From an uncultured Nioella sp. (lineage in GTDB: Bacteria; Pseudomonadota; Alphaproteobacteria; Rhodobacterales; Rhodobacteraceae), in NCBI GenBank assembly GCA_947495575.1, contig CANLZL010000001.1, forward strand, positions 868,001-932,000: a stretch of DNA of 64,000 nt, read 5' to 3'. The notes beneath the pieces were generated by a model that saw nothing but the letters and a program-made list of their open reading frames with translations, ran no database searches and was not told the origin of the DNA. Shown here piece by piece: positions 9,061 through 17,850 of the stretch. The position numbers and the translations under genes are program-made. Every line of letters starts with the position of its first letter. Within the stretch, counting starts at the first letter, position 1.

Positions 9061-9777
9061 TCAGGCTTTCTTTCCAAGATAGACATTGCGCACGGTTTGA
9101 TCGGACATGACCGCATCGACATGATCCTCCATCAAAACCGCGCCCTGGTGGAACACGGTCACATCACGTGCGATGGAACGGATGAACTGCATGTCATGTT
9201 CAACGATGATGACGGCCGAGCGCGTCAGAAGCTCTTCGATGATCACGGTCATCCGCTCAACATCCTTGGCGCTCATTCCGGCGGCGGGTTCATCAAGCAG
9301 CACCAGCCACGGATCGCCCACAGTCACCAGGCCAAGCTCGACCCGCTGGCGCTCGCCGTGAGCCAGTTGCCCCAGATCGGTCTTGGCGATGGAGCCAAGC
9401 GCCAACCGGTCGATTACCTCCGCCACTTTGGCGTTGGAATCGATGACCGAGTGGAACCGACGCGCGGCCAGCCAGATGTTTTCAGACACTGTCAGGCTGT
9501 CCATCACATTCGGGGTCTGGGTCTTGATCCCAACCCCGAGTGAAGCGATCTGGTGCGGTTGCCAGCCCGTGACCTCATCGCCGCGCATATAGACGTTGCC
9601 TTCGGTCGGGCTAAGCAGCCCGGTCACGCATTTAAAGAAGGTGGATTTACCTGCACCGTTGGGGCCAATGAGGCAGCGCAGTTCGCGCGCCTGCAGCTTG
9701 AAATCCACGTTGTCACAGGCCGTCACACCGCCAAAGCGCATGGTCAGGCTGGAGGTTTCCAGAACCGTTTCAGCCAT
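9061..9777 (-). CDS. ABC transporter ATP-binding protein, LivG/UrtD type
   Basis: A 238-residue ATPase of the branched-chain amino acid/urea/amide (HAAT) transporter class. Walker A is GPNGAGKST, Walker B is LLDEPAAGMS, and the H-loop is VEHDM. The signature is LAHGERQRVELG rather than LSGGQ, a variation typical of UrtD-like subunits. The start at 9777 lies inside the last codons of the upstream permease gene (which ends at 9770), so I chose it over a longer frame opening at 9894. It would pair with the ATPase half of the following fusion protein to power the two permeases. Confidence 0.88.
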   Translation of the reverse strand: MAETVLETSSLTMRFGGVTACDNVDFKLQARELRCLIGPNGAGKSTFFKCVTGLLSPTEGNVYMRGDEVTGWQPHQIASLGVGIKTQTPNVMDSLTVSENIWLAARRFHSVIDSNAKVAEVIDRLALGSIAKTDLGQLAHGERQRVELGLVTVGDPWLVLLDEPAAGMSAKDVERMTVIIEELLTRSAVIIVEHDMQFIRSIARDVTVFHQGAVLMEDHVDAVMSDQTVRNVYLGKKA

Positions 9778-10801
9778 TGGTTGCCCTCCGGATCCGGTGT
9801 GTGTTTTTGCGTTTTCCGGGGCTGCCATTGCCAAGGACCGCGCGATAAAACCGGGCCAACGCAGGCACGATTCCCTTGGGCAGGAACAGCACAAAGAGGA
9901 CCAGTATGAGACCGGTGATTAGCGTGTTATCCACCAGGCTTTGCTGGCCCAGAAGGAACTTCATATAGGCCAGACCGGCGGCGCCAAGGATCGGTCCAAA
10001 GCGCGTGCCGAGCCCGCCGACAATGCACCAGATGATGATCTCGGCTGATTGCGCCATGGAAAAGAGCGTCGGCGTGACAATCTCGCCCCAACTGGCGAAA
10101 AGCGCACCTGCCAGTCCGGCAATTGCCGCGCCAATGGCAAAGAGCACGGTTTTGCGCGCGGCAACATCATAGCCCATCAGGGAAATCCGGGTCTCGTTCT
10201 CGCGAATGCCAAGTGCGATACGCCCGAAGCTAGAGCGCAAGAGCCACGTCACCAAGAGGTAGACCAGAAGCAGCGCAACCGCACAGACATAGTAATAGCT
10301 GTCGCCCCAAAGATAGGCGCCAGGGTCACCCGGTACGTTCAGCGTCTGAAAACCGGGGATGCCGTTATAGCCCCCCAAACGCGCATCCCCGATCACATAT
10401 TGCGGACCAGCGGTCGAGTTGATGAACTTGAAGAGGATCAAGGTCACAACGAGGGTGATCACGCCCAGATATACTTCCGTCAACCGCCCGTAAAACATCA
10501 TCGCGCCAAGGATAGCGGCGAAGATCGCGGGGATGATCACCGCCAGCAGCATGGGCACCGTGCTCTCGCCGAAATTGATCGCGGCGATGGCGTAGGTATA
10601 GGCGCCAAGCCCGAAAAACGCGCCCTGACCAAAACAAAGGATGCCGCCAAAGCCCCAGATCAGGCCGAGGCTGAGACCCAACATGCCGTAGATGATCAAA
10701 ATGGTCAGAGTGTAGGTGTTCTCGACCATCGGCAGAAGCCAGATAAGGGCGGCGCCGAAGACGATGATGGTCAGATAGTCTTTGCCTGCCGAACCCTGCA
10801 T
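9770..10801 (-). CDS. ABC transporter permease, LivM/UrtC type
   Basis: A 343-residue integral membrane protein with about ten hydrophobic segments. The segment GGILCFGQGAFFGLGAY and the cytoplasmic loop GIRENETRISLMGYD are hallmarks of LivM/UrtC permeases. The start overlaps the stop of the preceding permease gene as TGATG at 10803-10799, indicating coupled translation; a longer frame from 11095 only reads antisense-like sequence and was discarded. It forms the transmembrane channel with the LivH-type partner for import of the amide-like substrate bound by the periplasmic protein encoded at 11750-12976. Confidence 0.9.
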   Translation of the reverse strand: MQGSAGKDYLTIIVFGAALIWLLPMVENTYTLTILIIYGMLGLSLGLIWGFGGILCFGQGAFFGLGAYTYAIAAINFGESTVPMLLAVIIPAIFAAILGAMMFYGRLTEVYLGVITLVVTLILFKFINSTAGPQYVIGDARLGGYNGIPGFQTLNVPGDPGAYLWGDSYYYVCAVALLLVYLLVTWLLRSSFGRIALGIRENETRISLMGYDVAARKTVLFAIGAAIAGLAGALFASWGEIVTPTLFSMAQSAEIIIWCIVGGLGTRFGPILGAAGLAYMKFLLGQQSLVDNTLITGLILVLFVLFLPKGIVPALARFYRAVLGNGSPGKRKNTHRIRRATNG

Positions 10802-11667
10802 CACAGTTTTCCTTTGAAGAAGCGGCTGGTGATGCCTTGCGGCATGAGACGCAGCAGAACGATGGCGGTCACAAACAGCGCCACATCCCCAATCACCGGC
10901 GATACAGCAAAGGCGAAGACCTGATTGATGATGCCAAAGGATGCAGCCGAACTGATCAGCCCCGCAATCAGGGCCGGGCCTCCTGCGACCACGGTGATGA
11001 AAGCTTTGGCGATGTAGGCCACGCCCGATGTGGGCACGAGCCCGACCAGCGGCGCCAGAACCGCGCCTGCCAAGCCAGACAGGGCCGAACCACAAAAGAA
11101 CGTCGCCATATAAATCCGGTCGGGGCTGTAGCCAAGGGCCGAAGCCATGTCCGACCGTTGCATCGTTCCGCGCGCAATCAGGCCCGCGCGGGTGCCCTTC
11201 AGCACCGCCAACATGCCTGCGATCAGCATGATCGAAATCACGATGATAAAGAAATTATAGCCGTTGACCTGATAGTTGCCGACAGTGAAGCCGGGGATCG
11301 GAGTGGAAATCCCTGTCGTTGTGTTGCCAAAGATCATCGTCGCAAGGCCAACAAATAGCAGGCTCAGGCCCCAGGTCGCCAGCATCGTGTCAATAAGCCG
11401 CCCGTAAAGGTGCCGGATCACCAGCCGTTCCACCAGCAGCCCGATCAGCCCCACCGCGATGGGGGCAATGATCAACATGGCCACAAAGATATTTACGCCG
11501 AAGTTAACTGCGGTGATGGTGGCGTATCCGCCCATCATCATGAACTCACCATGGGCCAGGTTGATGACCTTCATCATCCCGAACACCACAGCAAGGCCTG
11601 CACTTATCAACACCAGCGTGGCGACTGCGTAAAGCATCTCAACCAAAATGACGAAACTCAGATCCAT
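10801..11667 (-). CDS. ABC transporter permease, LivH/UrtB type
   Basis: A 288-residue hydrophobic protein with about eight membrane segments. The N-terminal GLAVVFGMMKVINLAHGEF motif is diagnostic of LivH/UrtB permeases. It lies 82 bases downstream of the binding-protein gene, with a strong hairpin in between, and its stop overlaps the start of the LivM-type permease. It forms half of the membrane channel of the amide-type transporter. Confidence 0.9.
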   Translation of the reverse strand: MDLSFVILVEMLYAVATLVLISAGLAVVFGMMKVINLAHGEFMMMGGYATITAVNFGVNIFVAMLIIAPIAVGLIGLLVERLVIRHLYGRLIDTMLATWGLSLLFVGLATMIFGNTTTGISTPIPGFTVGNYQVNGYNFFIIVISIMLIAGMLAVLKGTRAGLIARGTMQRSDMASALGYSPDRIYMATFFCGSALSGLAGAVLAPLVGLVPTSGVAYIAKAFITVVAGGPALIAGLISSAASFGIINQVFAFAVSPVIGDVALFVTAIVLLRLMPQGITSRFFKGKL

Positions 11668-11702
11668 TTGCGTTTCACGCCTATTCGTTTGAAAGATTGG
11701 CA

Positions 11703-11723
11703 GGGCGGCGCCAGTCGCCGCCC
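11703..11723 (-). promoter_or_regulatory. Hairpin between binding-protein and permease genes
   Basis: GGGCGGCG (11703-11710) pairs perfectly with CGCCGCCC (11716-11723) around a five-base loop. There is no T-run after it on the minus strand. In ABC operons such hairpins usually protect the upstream mRNA, so that more binding protein than permease is made (established for the mal operon type; inferred here). Confidence 0.5.
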
Positions 11724-11749
11724 CAAATGAGATCTAAAAGGGGAGAGGA

Positions 11750-12976
11750 TCAGATCTCGATTTCGTATTGGGTGTTGTCATCGGGGTTGGCCCCCAGATC
11801 GCAGACCGCCTGCACATCAACCGGCTGGCGCTGCGGCAAGGTCTCGATCACCTGCATTCCCTGATCGCGGATCTCCATCAGGTGCACATCCAGGATCGCG
11901 TGGTGGGTCTGTGGGTCAACGGTGACGGTGCCCGCCGGTCCTTCGATCGAGAGGCCGGTTTCCAGCGCTTCGATGATCGCCATACGGTCTATCGAACCCG
12001 CCTGGCGCACAGCCTCGGCCCAGGTAACAACGCCCTGGTAGTTCGACACGGCAATCTCGTGGATATCGTCAGTATTGCCATATGCGGCTGTCCAACGTTC
12101 CTTGAAGGATGTGTTGTTGGGCGTGTCCAGTTCCTGCGAGTAGTTATAAGCCACCATGATGCCGTCACCCTCTTCCGGGGTCAGCACCTTGTGCTCATTG
12201 CCTACACCCATGGTGGTCGAGGCCAGAGGGATGCGATCTTTCATGCCCGAAGCCGCCCATTGGCGGAAGAAGCTAAGATGCGCGCCACCCACCAGCGGCG
12301 CAATAACCAGATCGGGTGACGCCGTCTGGATCGAGGCGATGGTCGAGCCGAAATCATTCACATCAAGTGGCAGGAAGTCGATGCCGACGATCTCACCGCC
12401 ATTGGCCTCGACATAGTGCCGAATCCAGCCTGCGGTGTTGTGACCATAGTTGTAGTCGGCCGCGATCACGTAGACCCGGGGGCCCGAGTTGGCCATGGCA
12501 TGAGGCACCAGAGCCTCAACCTGCTGTGCGGGAGTCACGCCGTTGATGAAGATGTTGCGATCACAGACGCCACCCTCATAGAGCACGTTGTAGAAATAGA
12601 GAGTCTCGGAGCGGCGCAAGGTCTGGCGGATGGCTTCACGGCTGGCCGACAGAATGCCACCATGCACGACATCCACTTGGTCCTGACGAGTCAGGCGCTG
12701 CGCATATTGGGTATAGAGCGCCATATCAGATTGGGTGTCATACGCCACGACCTCAACCTCTCGGCCCAGTAGGCCACCACCGGTATTGATTTCTTCCACG
12801 GCAAGGCGCATCGCCATATCCATGGGCCGGCCATAGGCGTCAAAGCCGCCGGATGTGTCCAGCACCGAGCCAAGTTTGATCGGCCCGTGGCCATCGGCCA
12901 TCAAGACCTTGGGCATCATCGCCGCCGCGCTGAGCGCTGCTGTGCTTTTGAGCAAATTTCTCCTGTTCAGAGACAT
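11750..12976 (-). CDS. Periplasmic amide/urea-type substrate-binding protein
   Basis: A 408-residue type I periplasmic binding protein of the AmiC/UrtA/FmdD class. The N-terminus NRRNLLKSTAALSAAAMM has a twin-arginine-like export signal and ends near residue 26. The mature part begins IKLGSVLDTSGGFDAYG, and the fold continues with LAVEEINTGGGLLGREV and AADYNYGHNTAGW, as in this family. The ATG at 12976 has GGAGG eight bases before it. It delivers substrate to the two permeases encoded next in the operon. The neighbouring amidase, and an AmiC-like receptor, suggest an aliphatic or aromatic amide as the ligand, but urea or short amides are also possible. Confidence 0.88.
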   Translation of the reverse strand: MSLNRRNLLKSTAALSAAAMMPKVLMADGHGPIKLGSVLDTSGGFDAYGRPMDMAMRLAVEEINTGGGLLGREVEVVAYDTQSDMALYTQYAQRLTRQDQVDVVHGGILSASREAIRQTLRRSETLYFYNVLYEGGVCDRNIFINGVTPAQQVEALVPHAMANSGPRVYVIAADYNYGHNTAGWIRHYVEANGGEIVGIDFLPLDVNDFGSTIASIQTASPDLVIAPLVGGAHLSFFRQWAASGMKDRIPLASTTMGVGNEHKVLTPEEGDGIMVAYNYSQELDTPNNTSFKERWTAAYGNTDDIHEIAVSNYQGVVTWAEAVRQAGSIDRMAIIEALETGLSIEGPAGTVTVDPQTHHAILDVHLMEIRDQGMQVIETLPQRQPVDVQAVCDLGANPDDNTQYEIEI

Positions 12977-13037
12977 CGAATGGTCCTCCGTTGGTTGATC
13001 GAGAGATCGTTGAGTTCAGTTGGCGTGACGTTTGCCG

Positions 13038-14624
13038 TCACTCTTTCTGTTTGATGCGATTGGCGTAGTCAGCTGTCCGACCCGCCAGGTTGGCGTCAAA
13101 ATCGAGCCCGATCTCTTCGCCCATCTGTTTCATCGCGGGCAGGCGCACAGCCATGCCCAGGATCTGGTCCATCGCGGCACCAAAGGCGCCATCGATCCCG
13201 TCGCCATTGCTGTTGGCTGCGCCGCCGACGCCCCCAATCTGGTTAATGCGGATCGAGTCAATTTTTTCGACAGGTTTCATCATCTGCGTCATGATCTCAG
13301 GCAGCCGATCAAGCTTGCGCTCTTCCAGACGCATCCGGATGATGGCCTCGCTCATCTCGTTTTCAGCCATATGCAAGGCTGAACGACCTGCGGCTTCGGC
13401 TTCCATCGTCAGACGGTCAGCCTCGGCGGCCGACGTTTTCGCAGCGGCCTCTGCGCGCGCCTTGGCCAACAGGGTTTCGACATCGTTTTTGACGCGGGCC
13501 TCTTCCAATTCGATATCTTGTTCCTGCTTCATGCGCGCAATCTCGCGCTCGCGCTCGGTCACAGCTTTTTCTTTCTGGGCCTGCACGGTCTCGGCAGCCA
13601 GAATCACCTGGGCACGCGCTGTCTCTTCTGCGGCCTTGGCCTTGGCGGCTTCGGCGCGTTTGTTGGCCAATTGGATGTCATTGGCGATCTTGGATTCTTC
13701 TAGCGCCAGCAGTGCCGCCATTTCGGCCCTGCGTAGGGCCTCGTCGTTTTCGACCTGCGCCGATTTGGTCTGACGTTCGGTGTCAATGCGCGCGGCTTCC
13801 GAAGCACGGTGCGCTTCGACCCTGGCTTGGGCGGCGCGGCTTTCGGACTCAGCTTCCAGCTTGGCCAGATGCTCTTCCTGCCCGATCTCGGCCTCACGCT
13901 CTGTCCGTTTCAGCTCTAACTGACGTTGATGCTGCGCCAAGTGATGTTCTCGCACGGCGACCTCGTTTGAGGTCTCGATCTCAACCCTGGCTTTGCGTTC
14001 TTCGGCCACCAGTTCGGCCATGCGGCGCATGCCCTTAGCATTGAAGGCGTTTTGTTCATTCAACTGGCTGAAATCACTTTGGTCGACTGCGACCAGAGAC
14101 GCAGAGACCAGTGACAATCCCAGCCGGCGTGCCTGCGCCTCCATCCGTGTGACAACATCCGCAGTAAAGGCCGCGCGATCGAGGTGAATTTCCTCCAGGC
14201 TCCGCGCGGCGGCGGCGGCTTGGATTGCGTCGGTCAGTGGGCCGGCCAAAACCTCACTCACTGCCCCGCCATTGCGTGCGATGCGGCTACCAAGCGCTTG
14301 AGCGGCGGTGGTGATGCCCTCAGCATCAGGCGTAACACGCAGATCAAACTCCATCGAAACATCCGCGCGCAACTGGTCCCGCGTCAGCGCGGCGTCTCGA
14401 CCCTGGCGGGCCACGTTGATCGAAGTTGCCTGCATCGAGACCTTCTGCAGTTGGTGCAGGATTGGCAGCGCAACACAACCACCATCGGTGACAACCTTAC
14501 GGCCGCCAAGGCCAGTGCGTACCAGAGCGGTTTCCAGAGTCGCTTTTGCGTAGAAGCGCTGAAGGAACCAAATACCGATCACCAGCAAAATGATCAGTCC
14601 AATGCATAGAATAAGCCAGGTCAA
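13038..14624 (-). CDS. Flotillin/YqiK-like SPFH membrane protein
   Basis: A 528-residue protein with one N-terminal membrane helix (about 2-23), an SPFH-like domain (about 30-190), a long Ala/Glu/Lys-rich coiled coil (about 195-430) with EA repeats, and a Gly-rich tail. This is the layout of bacterial flotillins, which form oligomeric scaffolds in membrane microdomains. The frame starts at a TTG (14624) preceded by GGGGGA; no ATG or GTG in frame is nearer the membrane helix. It lies 61 bases upstream of the transporter binding-protein gene and on the same strand, which is an unusual partner for an amide ABC operon. Confidence 0.8.
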   Translation of the reverse strand: MTWLILCIGLIILLVIGIWFLQRFYAKATLETALVRTGLGGRKVVTDGGCVALPILHQLQKVSMQATSINVARQGRDAALTRDQLRADVSMEFDLRVTPDAEGITTAAQALGSRIARNGGAVSEVLAGPLTDAIQAAAAARSLEEIHLDRAAFTADVVTRMEAQARRLGLSLVSASLVAVDQSDFSQLNEQNAFNAKGMRRMAELVAEERKARVEIETSNEVAVREHHLAQHQRQLELKRTEREAEIGQEEHLAKLEAESESRAAQARVEAHRASEAARIDTERQTKSAQVENDEALRRAEMAALLALEESKIANDIQLANKRAEAAKAKAAEETARAQVILAAETVQAQKEKAVTEREREIARMKQEQDIELEEARVKNDVETLLAKARAEAAAKTSAAEADRLTMEAEAAGRSALHMAENEMSEAIIRMRLEERKLDRLPEIMTQMMKPVEKIDSIRINQIGGVGGAANSNGDGIDGAFGAAMDQILGMAVRLPAMKQMGEEIGLDFDANLAGRTADYANRIKQKE

Positions 14625-14695
14625 AGGGTCCCCCGAAAGTTTCGTTGCTCCGCGCGCTTCCCCTTCTCGGAAAGGCGTGAATCAAGCGTGAGGGA

Positions 14696-14740
14696 TTTTA
14701 GTTTCCATTTCAAGCTTTTTATTTGAAATGGAAACTAAAA
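14696..14740. repeat. Perfect 18-base inverted repeat
   Basis: Left arm 14696-14713 (TTTTAGTTTCCATTTCAA) is the exact reverse complement of 14723-14740, with a nine-base AT-rich loop. It lies between the AmiC-like gene (ends 14748) and the flotillin-like gene. On neither strand does a clean T-run follow the stem. The loop-proximal ends ATTTCAA/TTGAAAT repeat the half-site of the palindrome in front of marR, so it could be a regulator site, an attenuator, or both. Confidence 0.8.
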
Positions 14741-14747
14741 CAATTAT

Positions 14748-15878
14748 CTATTTGTTATTTAACTCTTTTATTATCGAAAACTGCATTCCATCTGCTCTTG
14801 CGATATAGATTGGCGCCCGGTCGGTGCCGGTTGTTCGGCCACTGCGACGTCCACTTCGGTAGGTGACCAGCAAAGGTGCAAGCCCGCCCGCCTGGCGCCA
14901 CTCATTCCCATGATCGCGCATCAGGCCAGAAAGGTATTGGATTCCCTCATACATGGATTGACCCAAAGCGTTCAGAACCGGCGCGTGATCACCATGCATT
15001 GCGTAGTAGCGCTCCTTGAAAGCGGCATTTGCCTCGGTCGGCAGGGCGGCAAAATAGCTCGAAGCAACGAAAAGCCGTTCCAGATTGCGCTCTCCGCATG
15101 CCAACAGGCCATTTTCCTCGATTGCGCAGGTCAGCCGCACGATCTTGCGATGCAGTCCCGCTTTACCGAAGGCCCGGTTAAAGGCCACTGCATCCTGGCC
15201 GACCAGGGACAATAGCAAGGCCTCCGCACCGGACGAGTCCAACTCGGCCACCAGATCCATCATCGACGTTGCGCCAAAGGGAATGTAGCGCTCGATAACT
15301 GGGCTGGCGCCCAATGTCTTGAGATAGGATTTTGCATAGGCATTCGAACTGCGCGGCCAGACATAGTCATTCCCAATCAACGCCCATTTCGACGGTTTGT
15401 AGGTCTCTTGTAAAAAGGACAGTGCTGGACCAAGTTGTTCTTCTGGAGTCTCACCGATTGCGAAAAGGCCGGCAGTGTTTTCCCCGCCTTCATATAGAGG
15501 CGTATAGATGTAGGGGATCCTCTGACGGACGACCTTGCTCAGCCGTTGACGAATTGCGCTGATATGCATGCCAACGATGGCGTCAATCGTACCCGCCTCG
15601 ATCAGTTCATTGACCGTTTCCTCGATAGGATCCTGCGATTCCATCGCCGCGTCGATCATAATCAACTGGATTTTGCGCCCGCCGATCCCTCCACTTTCGT
15701 TCACCTCAGCGGCTGCGACCTGTGCACTGGAAATACAAGAAGGTGCCCAGATACCTGCCGATCCACAAAGTGGGATAAGCAACGCAATTCGAAAACAATC
15801 GTGAACGGTCCGCCACTCTCCGTTTTTCAATTCGGAGAGTTCAATCGGCAAAGTCGCACTGCTGGCCAGCGTGGTCAT
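14748..15878 (-). CDS. AmiC-like amide receptor without signal peptide
   Basis: A 376-residue type I binding-protein fold similar in layout to AmiC of Pseudomonas: FRIALLIPLCGSAGIWAP, AAAEVNESGGIGGRKI, YIYTPLYEGGE, IGNDYVWPRSSNAY and ERYIPFGATSM all align with AmiC-type blocks. There is no export signal: the fold begins about 30 residues in after a polar leader. The protein is therefore probably cytoplasmic, like AmiC, which senses amides and controls a partner regulator. The ATG at 15878 has AAGGAG nine bases before it; an ATG nine codons earlier (15905) lacks one. It is divergent from a MarR gene, which recalls the AmiC-plus-MarR pair of mycobacterial acetamidase control (family knowledge). 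A sensor role is inference. Confidence 0.75.
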   Translation of the reverse strand: MTTLASSATLPIELSELKNGEWRTVHDCFRIALLIPLCGSAGIWAPSCISSAQVAAAEVNESGGIGGRKIQLIMIDAAMESQDPIEETVNELIEAGTIDAIVGMHISAIRQRLSKVVRQRIPYIYTPLYEGGENTAGLFAIGETPEEQLGPALSFLQETYKPSKWALIGNDYVWPRSSNAYAKSYLKTLGASPVIERYIPFGATSMMDLVAELDSSGAEALLLSLVGQDAVAFNRAFGKAGLHRKIVRLTCAIEENGLLACGERNLERLFVASSYFAALPTEANAAFKERYYAMHGDHAPVLNALGQSMYEGIQYLSGLMRDHGNEWRQAGGLAPLLVTYRSGRRSGRTTGTDRAPIYIARADGMQFSIIKELNNK

Positions 15879-15930
15879 AAGCCGCTTCTCCTTGGGGTGC
15901 GCCATTCAGATTTTGGGCGGCAATGCCGTA

Positions 15931-15942
15931 TTTCAATTGAAA
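15931..15942. promoter_or_regulatory. Palindromic operator candidate between amiC-like and marR
   Basis: TTTCAATTGAAA is a perfect 12-base palindrome, centred in the 113-base divergent region. MarR proteins usually bind such AT-rich palindromes beside their own gene. Its half-site TTTCAA recurs at the heart of the inverted repeat at 14696-14740. Confidence 0.55.
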
Positions 15943-15991
15943 ATACTTTCCAAGTCAACTAAATTGTCCGAGTGCAGAGAGGTAATCTGAA

Positions 15992-16417
15992 ATGACACGA
16001 CAAACGACGCCTTTTGACGGTCGTATTTCCTATGCCTTGGCAGCAGCGCACCGCGCCGTCAGCCAAACTCTGACCAGCCGTCTCAAAAAGCATGGGGTCC
16101 AAGTCGAGGCCTGGCGGATCATGGAGTGCCTTGATATGAATGCGCGCCTCACCATGGGCGAATTGGCGCGAATGGTTCTGATGAACCCCCCCACGCTCAG
16201 CAAAATGGTGGATCGCATGGTTTCTGACGGTTTGGTGCATCGACAAATCGCTCAGCAGGATCAGCGGCAGGTCAATTTGCTGCTGACCGATCTAGGCCGC
16301 AGGCGCATGCTTACAGTGCGGCGCGAAGTCGATGATCATGATGAAGAATTTGTGGATCAAATGAAGGAAGGCGACAACCGTCTGTTAATTGATTTGCTGA
16401 AAAAACTGGCGAACTGA
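15992..16417 (+). CDS. MarR-family transcriptional regulator
   Basis: A 141-residue winged-helix protein. The HTH spans about residues 45-80 (TMGELARMVLMNPPTLSKMVDRMV), followed by the wing with the conserved DQRQVNLLLTDLGR. Flanking helices would form the dimer interface. It diverges from the AmiC-like gene, with a perfect palindrome between. It probably represses the amide locus and releases it when an amide or its acid is sensed, either directly or through the AmiC-like protein (inference). A short hairpin with arms GCCTTGG (16423-16429) and CCAAGGC (16441-16447) follows the stop codon and may end the transcript, though no T-run follows. Confidence 0.85.
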   Translation: MTRQTTPFDGRISYALAAAHRAVSQTLTSRLKKHGVQVEAWRIMECLDMNARLTMGELARMVLMNPPTLSKMVDRMVSDGLVHRQIAQQDQRQVNLLLTDLGRRRMLTVRREVDDHDEEFVDQMKEGDNRLLIDLLKKLAN

Positions 16418-16778
16418 CCACCGCCTTGGCGCTGTGGTGTCCAAGGCAGTCGCAGCACCCTCAGCCACTCATGGCGAGTGCACTGATATGGGGTCCAGGA
16501 TGAGGTCGGTCATGCGCCTTTTAAACCTGAAGCAGGTGTTCACCCGTTTCTTACTTGATCATGCCGAGCGAATTTTCTGCGAACCTGCGTTTGACACATA
16601 TGATCGTACCCAAGGGTTGAAACGTGGATCTCGATTGTCCGCATCATGCTTGACGAGCAGAGTAATTTTTCACGTGCAGGTAATGTCTGCCCTCTGCCGA
16701 TTTTCTGGACAAACAGCGGGTTGCTGGCGCAGAAAGTGGTGCGTTTAACGTAGCGCGAGTGCCGTTCAGAGCAGGCTC

Positions 16779-16990
16779 TCAATGTTTGCTGTGGTGCAGA
16801 CAGGTCTTGGAAAGGTTGCGGAGGTTTTGAGCGGTTGCGACGAGGAGGTTTTGTCATTTGAACCACGTGGGCCGCACTAAACCGGGGTGCTCCAAGCCCA
16901 AAAATGCATTTCGCGTATTTGAATTCACTGACGATGCGGGCATTGCGCATTTTAGTGTATTCCATCGATCGTCCGGGTAAGCGGTCTGGA
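16779..16990 (-). pseudogene. IS-type transposase, C-terminal remnant
   Basis: The minus strand reads SEFKYAKCIFGLGAPRFSA with AHVVQ, then, after a one-base frame change, QNLLVATAQNLRNLSK and a stop at 16779. This resembles the C-terminal end of IS5/IS1182-like DDE transposases (the pattern ... GL..ARFRGL..VQ ... LLVATAQNLR.L). Only the last 70 or so codons remain, and the frame is broken. The 361 bases between marR and this remnant (16418-16778) hold only the small hairpin after marR. Confidence 0.45.
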
Positions 16991-17106
16991 AAAGTACAAT
17001 TTTCGGAGACGGGGCTACGGTGGTCGCGTTGACAATCATAGTTCACAGCGCAGATATAATCAGACGGGCAATCTATCATCTGGTTCCAACTCTGTGGAGA
17101 AACTCG

Positions 17107-17700
17107 TTAGTCCGCCCGCAAATCACACAAATATCCAACCCGCCAATTGGCAGACTGCACGCGCTCTTCCCAATTCTGGCCTCGGTCATAGGTACGACGA
17201 ACGGCGTTTGCTTCGACATGTGCCAGAGCGCGCTCAATCGCATCGGGGTGCCAAAGGCCGCTTTCTTTGGCCAAAGTCGAGAACGTCGCGCGGAAGCCGT
17301 GTGCGGTCAATTCGTCACCACTGAACCCCATGTGTCGTACGCTCCATTCAACGCGTTCTCGCTCATTGGGCGTTGAGAAGAGCGAGGCGATGGGAAGAGA
17401 TACTATCCATAGTCTGTGATCGGTCGTAGGTCTTGGAGCAACTCACTCGCCTGTGAGGGTAGGGGCACTCTTCGCGGGCGACGCATTTTCATCCGCTCTG
17501 CCGGGATCGACCAGACTTTCGCGGGAATATCGAACTCAGACCCATTCGCGTGACGAAGTTCGCCAGGGCGTTGGACGAGAATTGAGTGGAGCGCTAGCGC
17601 GATGCGGGCCGTTGCTTGGCATTGAAAACCGTCGATGGCGCGCAGCACCCCGCTCAGCGCCTTTGGGTCAGTGATTGCGGAACGAGGTGCTAGCGTTCAG
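17107..17700 (-). pseudogene. P4-type tyrosine integrase, catalytic-domain remnant
   Basis: The minus strand reads LAPRSAITDPKALSG, LRAIDGFQCQATARIAL, VQRPGELRHANGSEFD and IPAERMKMRRPRRVPL, then a TAG (17403-17405), then continues in the same frame with YLFPSPRSSQRPMSENALN, LTAHGFRATFSTLAKESG and HVEANAVRRTYDRG. These are the catalytic blocks of P4-like island integrases, with the Arg (RPGELR), HGFR and Tyr box visible. Another stop lies just upstream of the preserved part, and the N-terminal DNA-binding part is not seen. It lies about 1.2 kb from the 3' end of tRNA-Thr, the class of site such integrases use. Confidence 0.8.
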
Positions 17701-17850
17701 CCGATGCTGCGCTTGAGATGTACGTGAAGAGATGGGCGCGATGGGCAAAGAGTGGGGTAGATGCAAAAAATGTCAGCTGGGAAATGGTGTTTACCGACTG
17801 AAAATCCAATTCCCTGTTATCCTGAAACCATCAATAAAAAAAGCCTGCCA

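Noticed and set aside
10802-11095. 98-codon N-terminal extension of the LivM-type permease
   Set aside because: The extension reads Arg/His-rich sequence antisense-like to LivH coding and overlaps the LivH gene in another frame.
16434-16748. 104-codon frame after marR
   Set aside because: No ribosome site or domain; the stretch shows no coding pattern and lies in the mobile-element scar.
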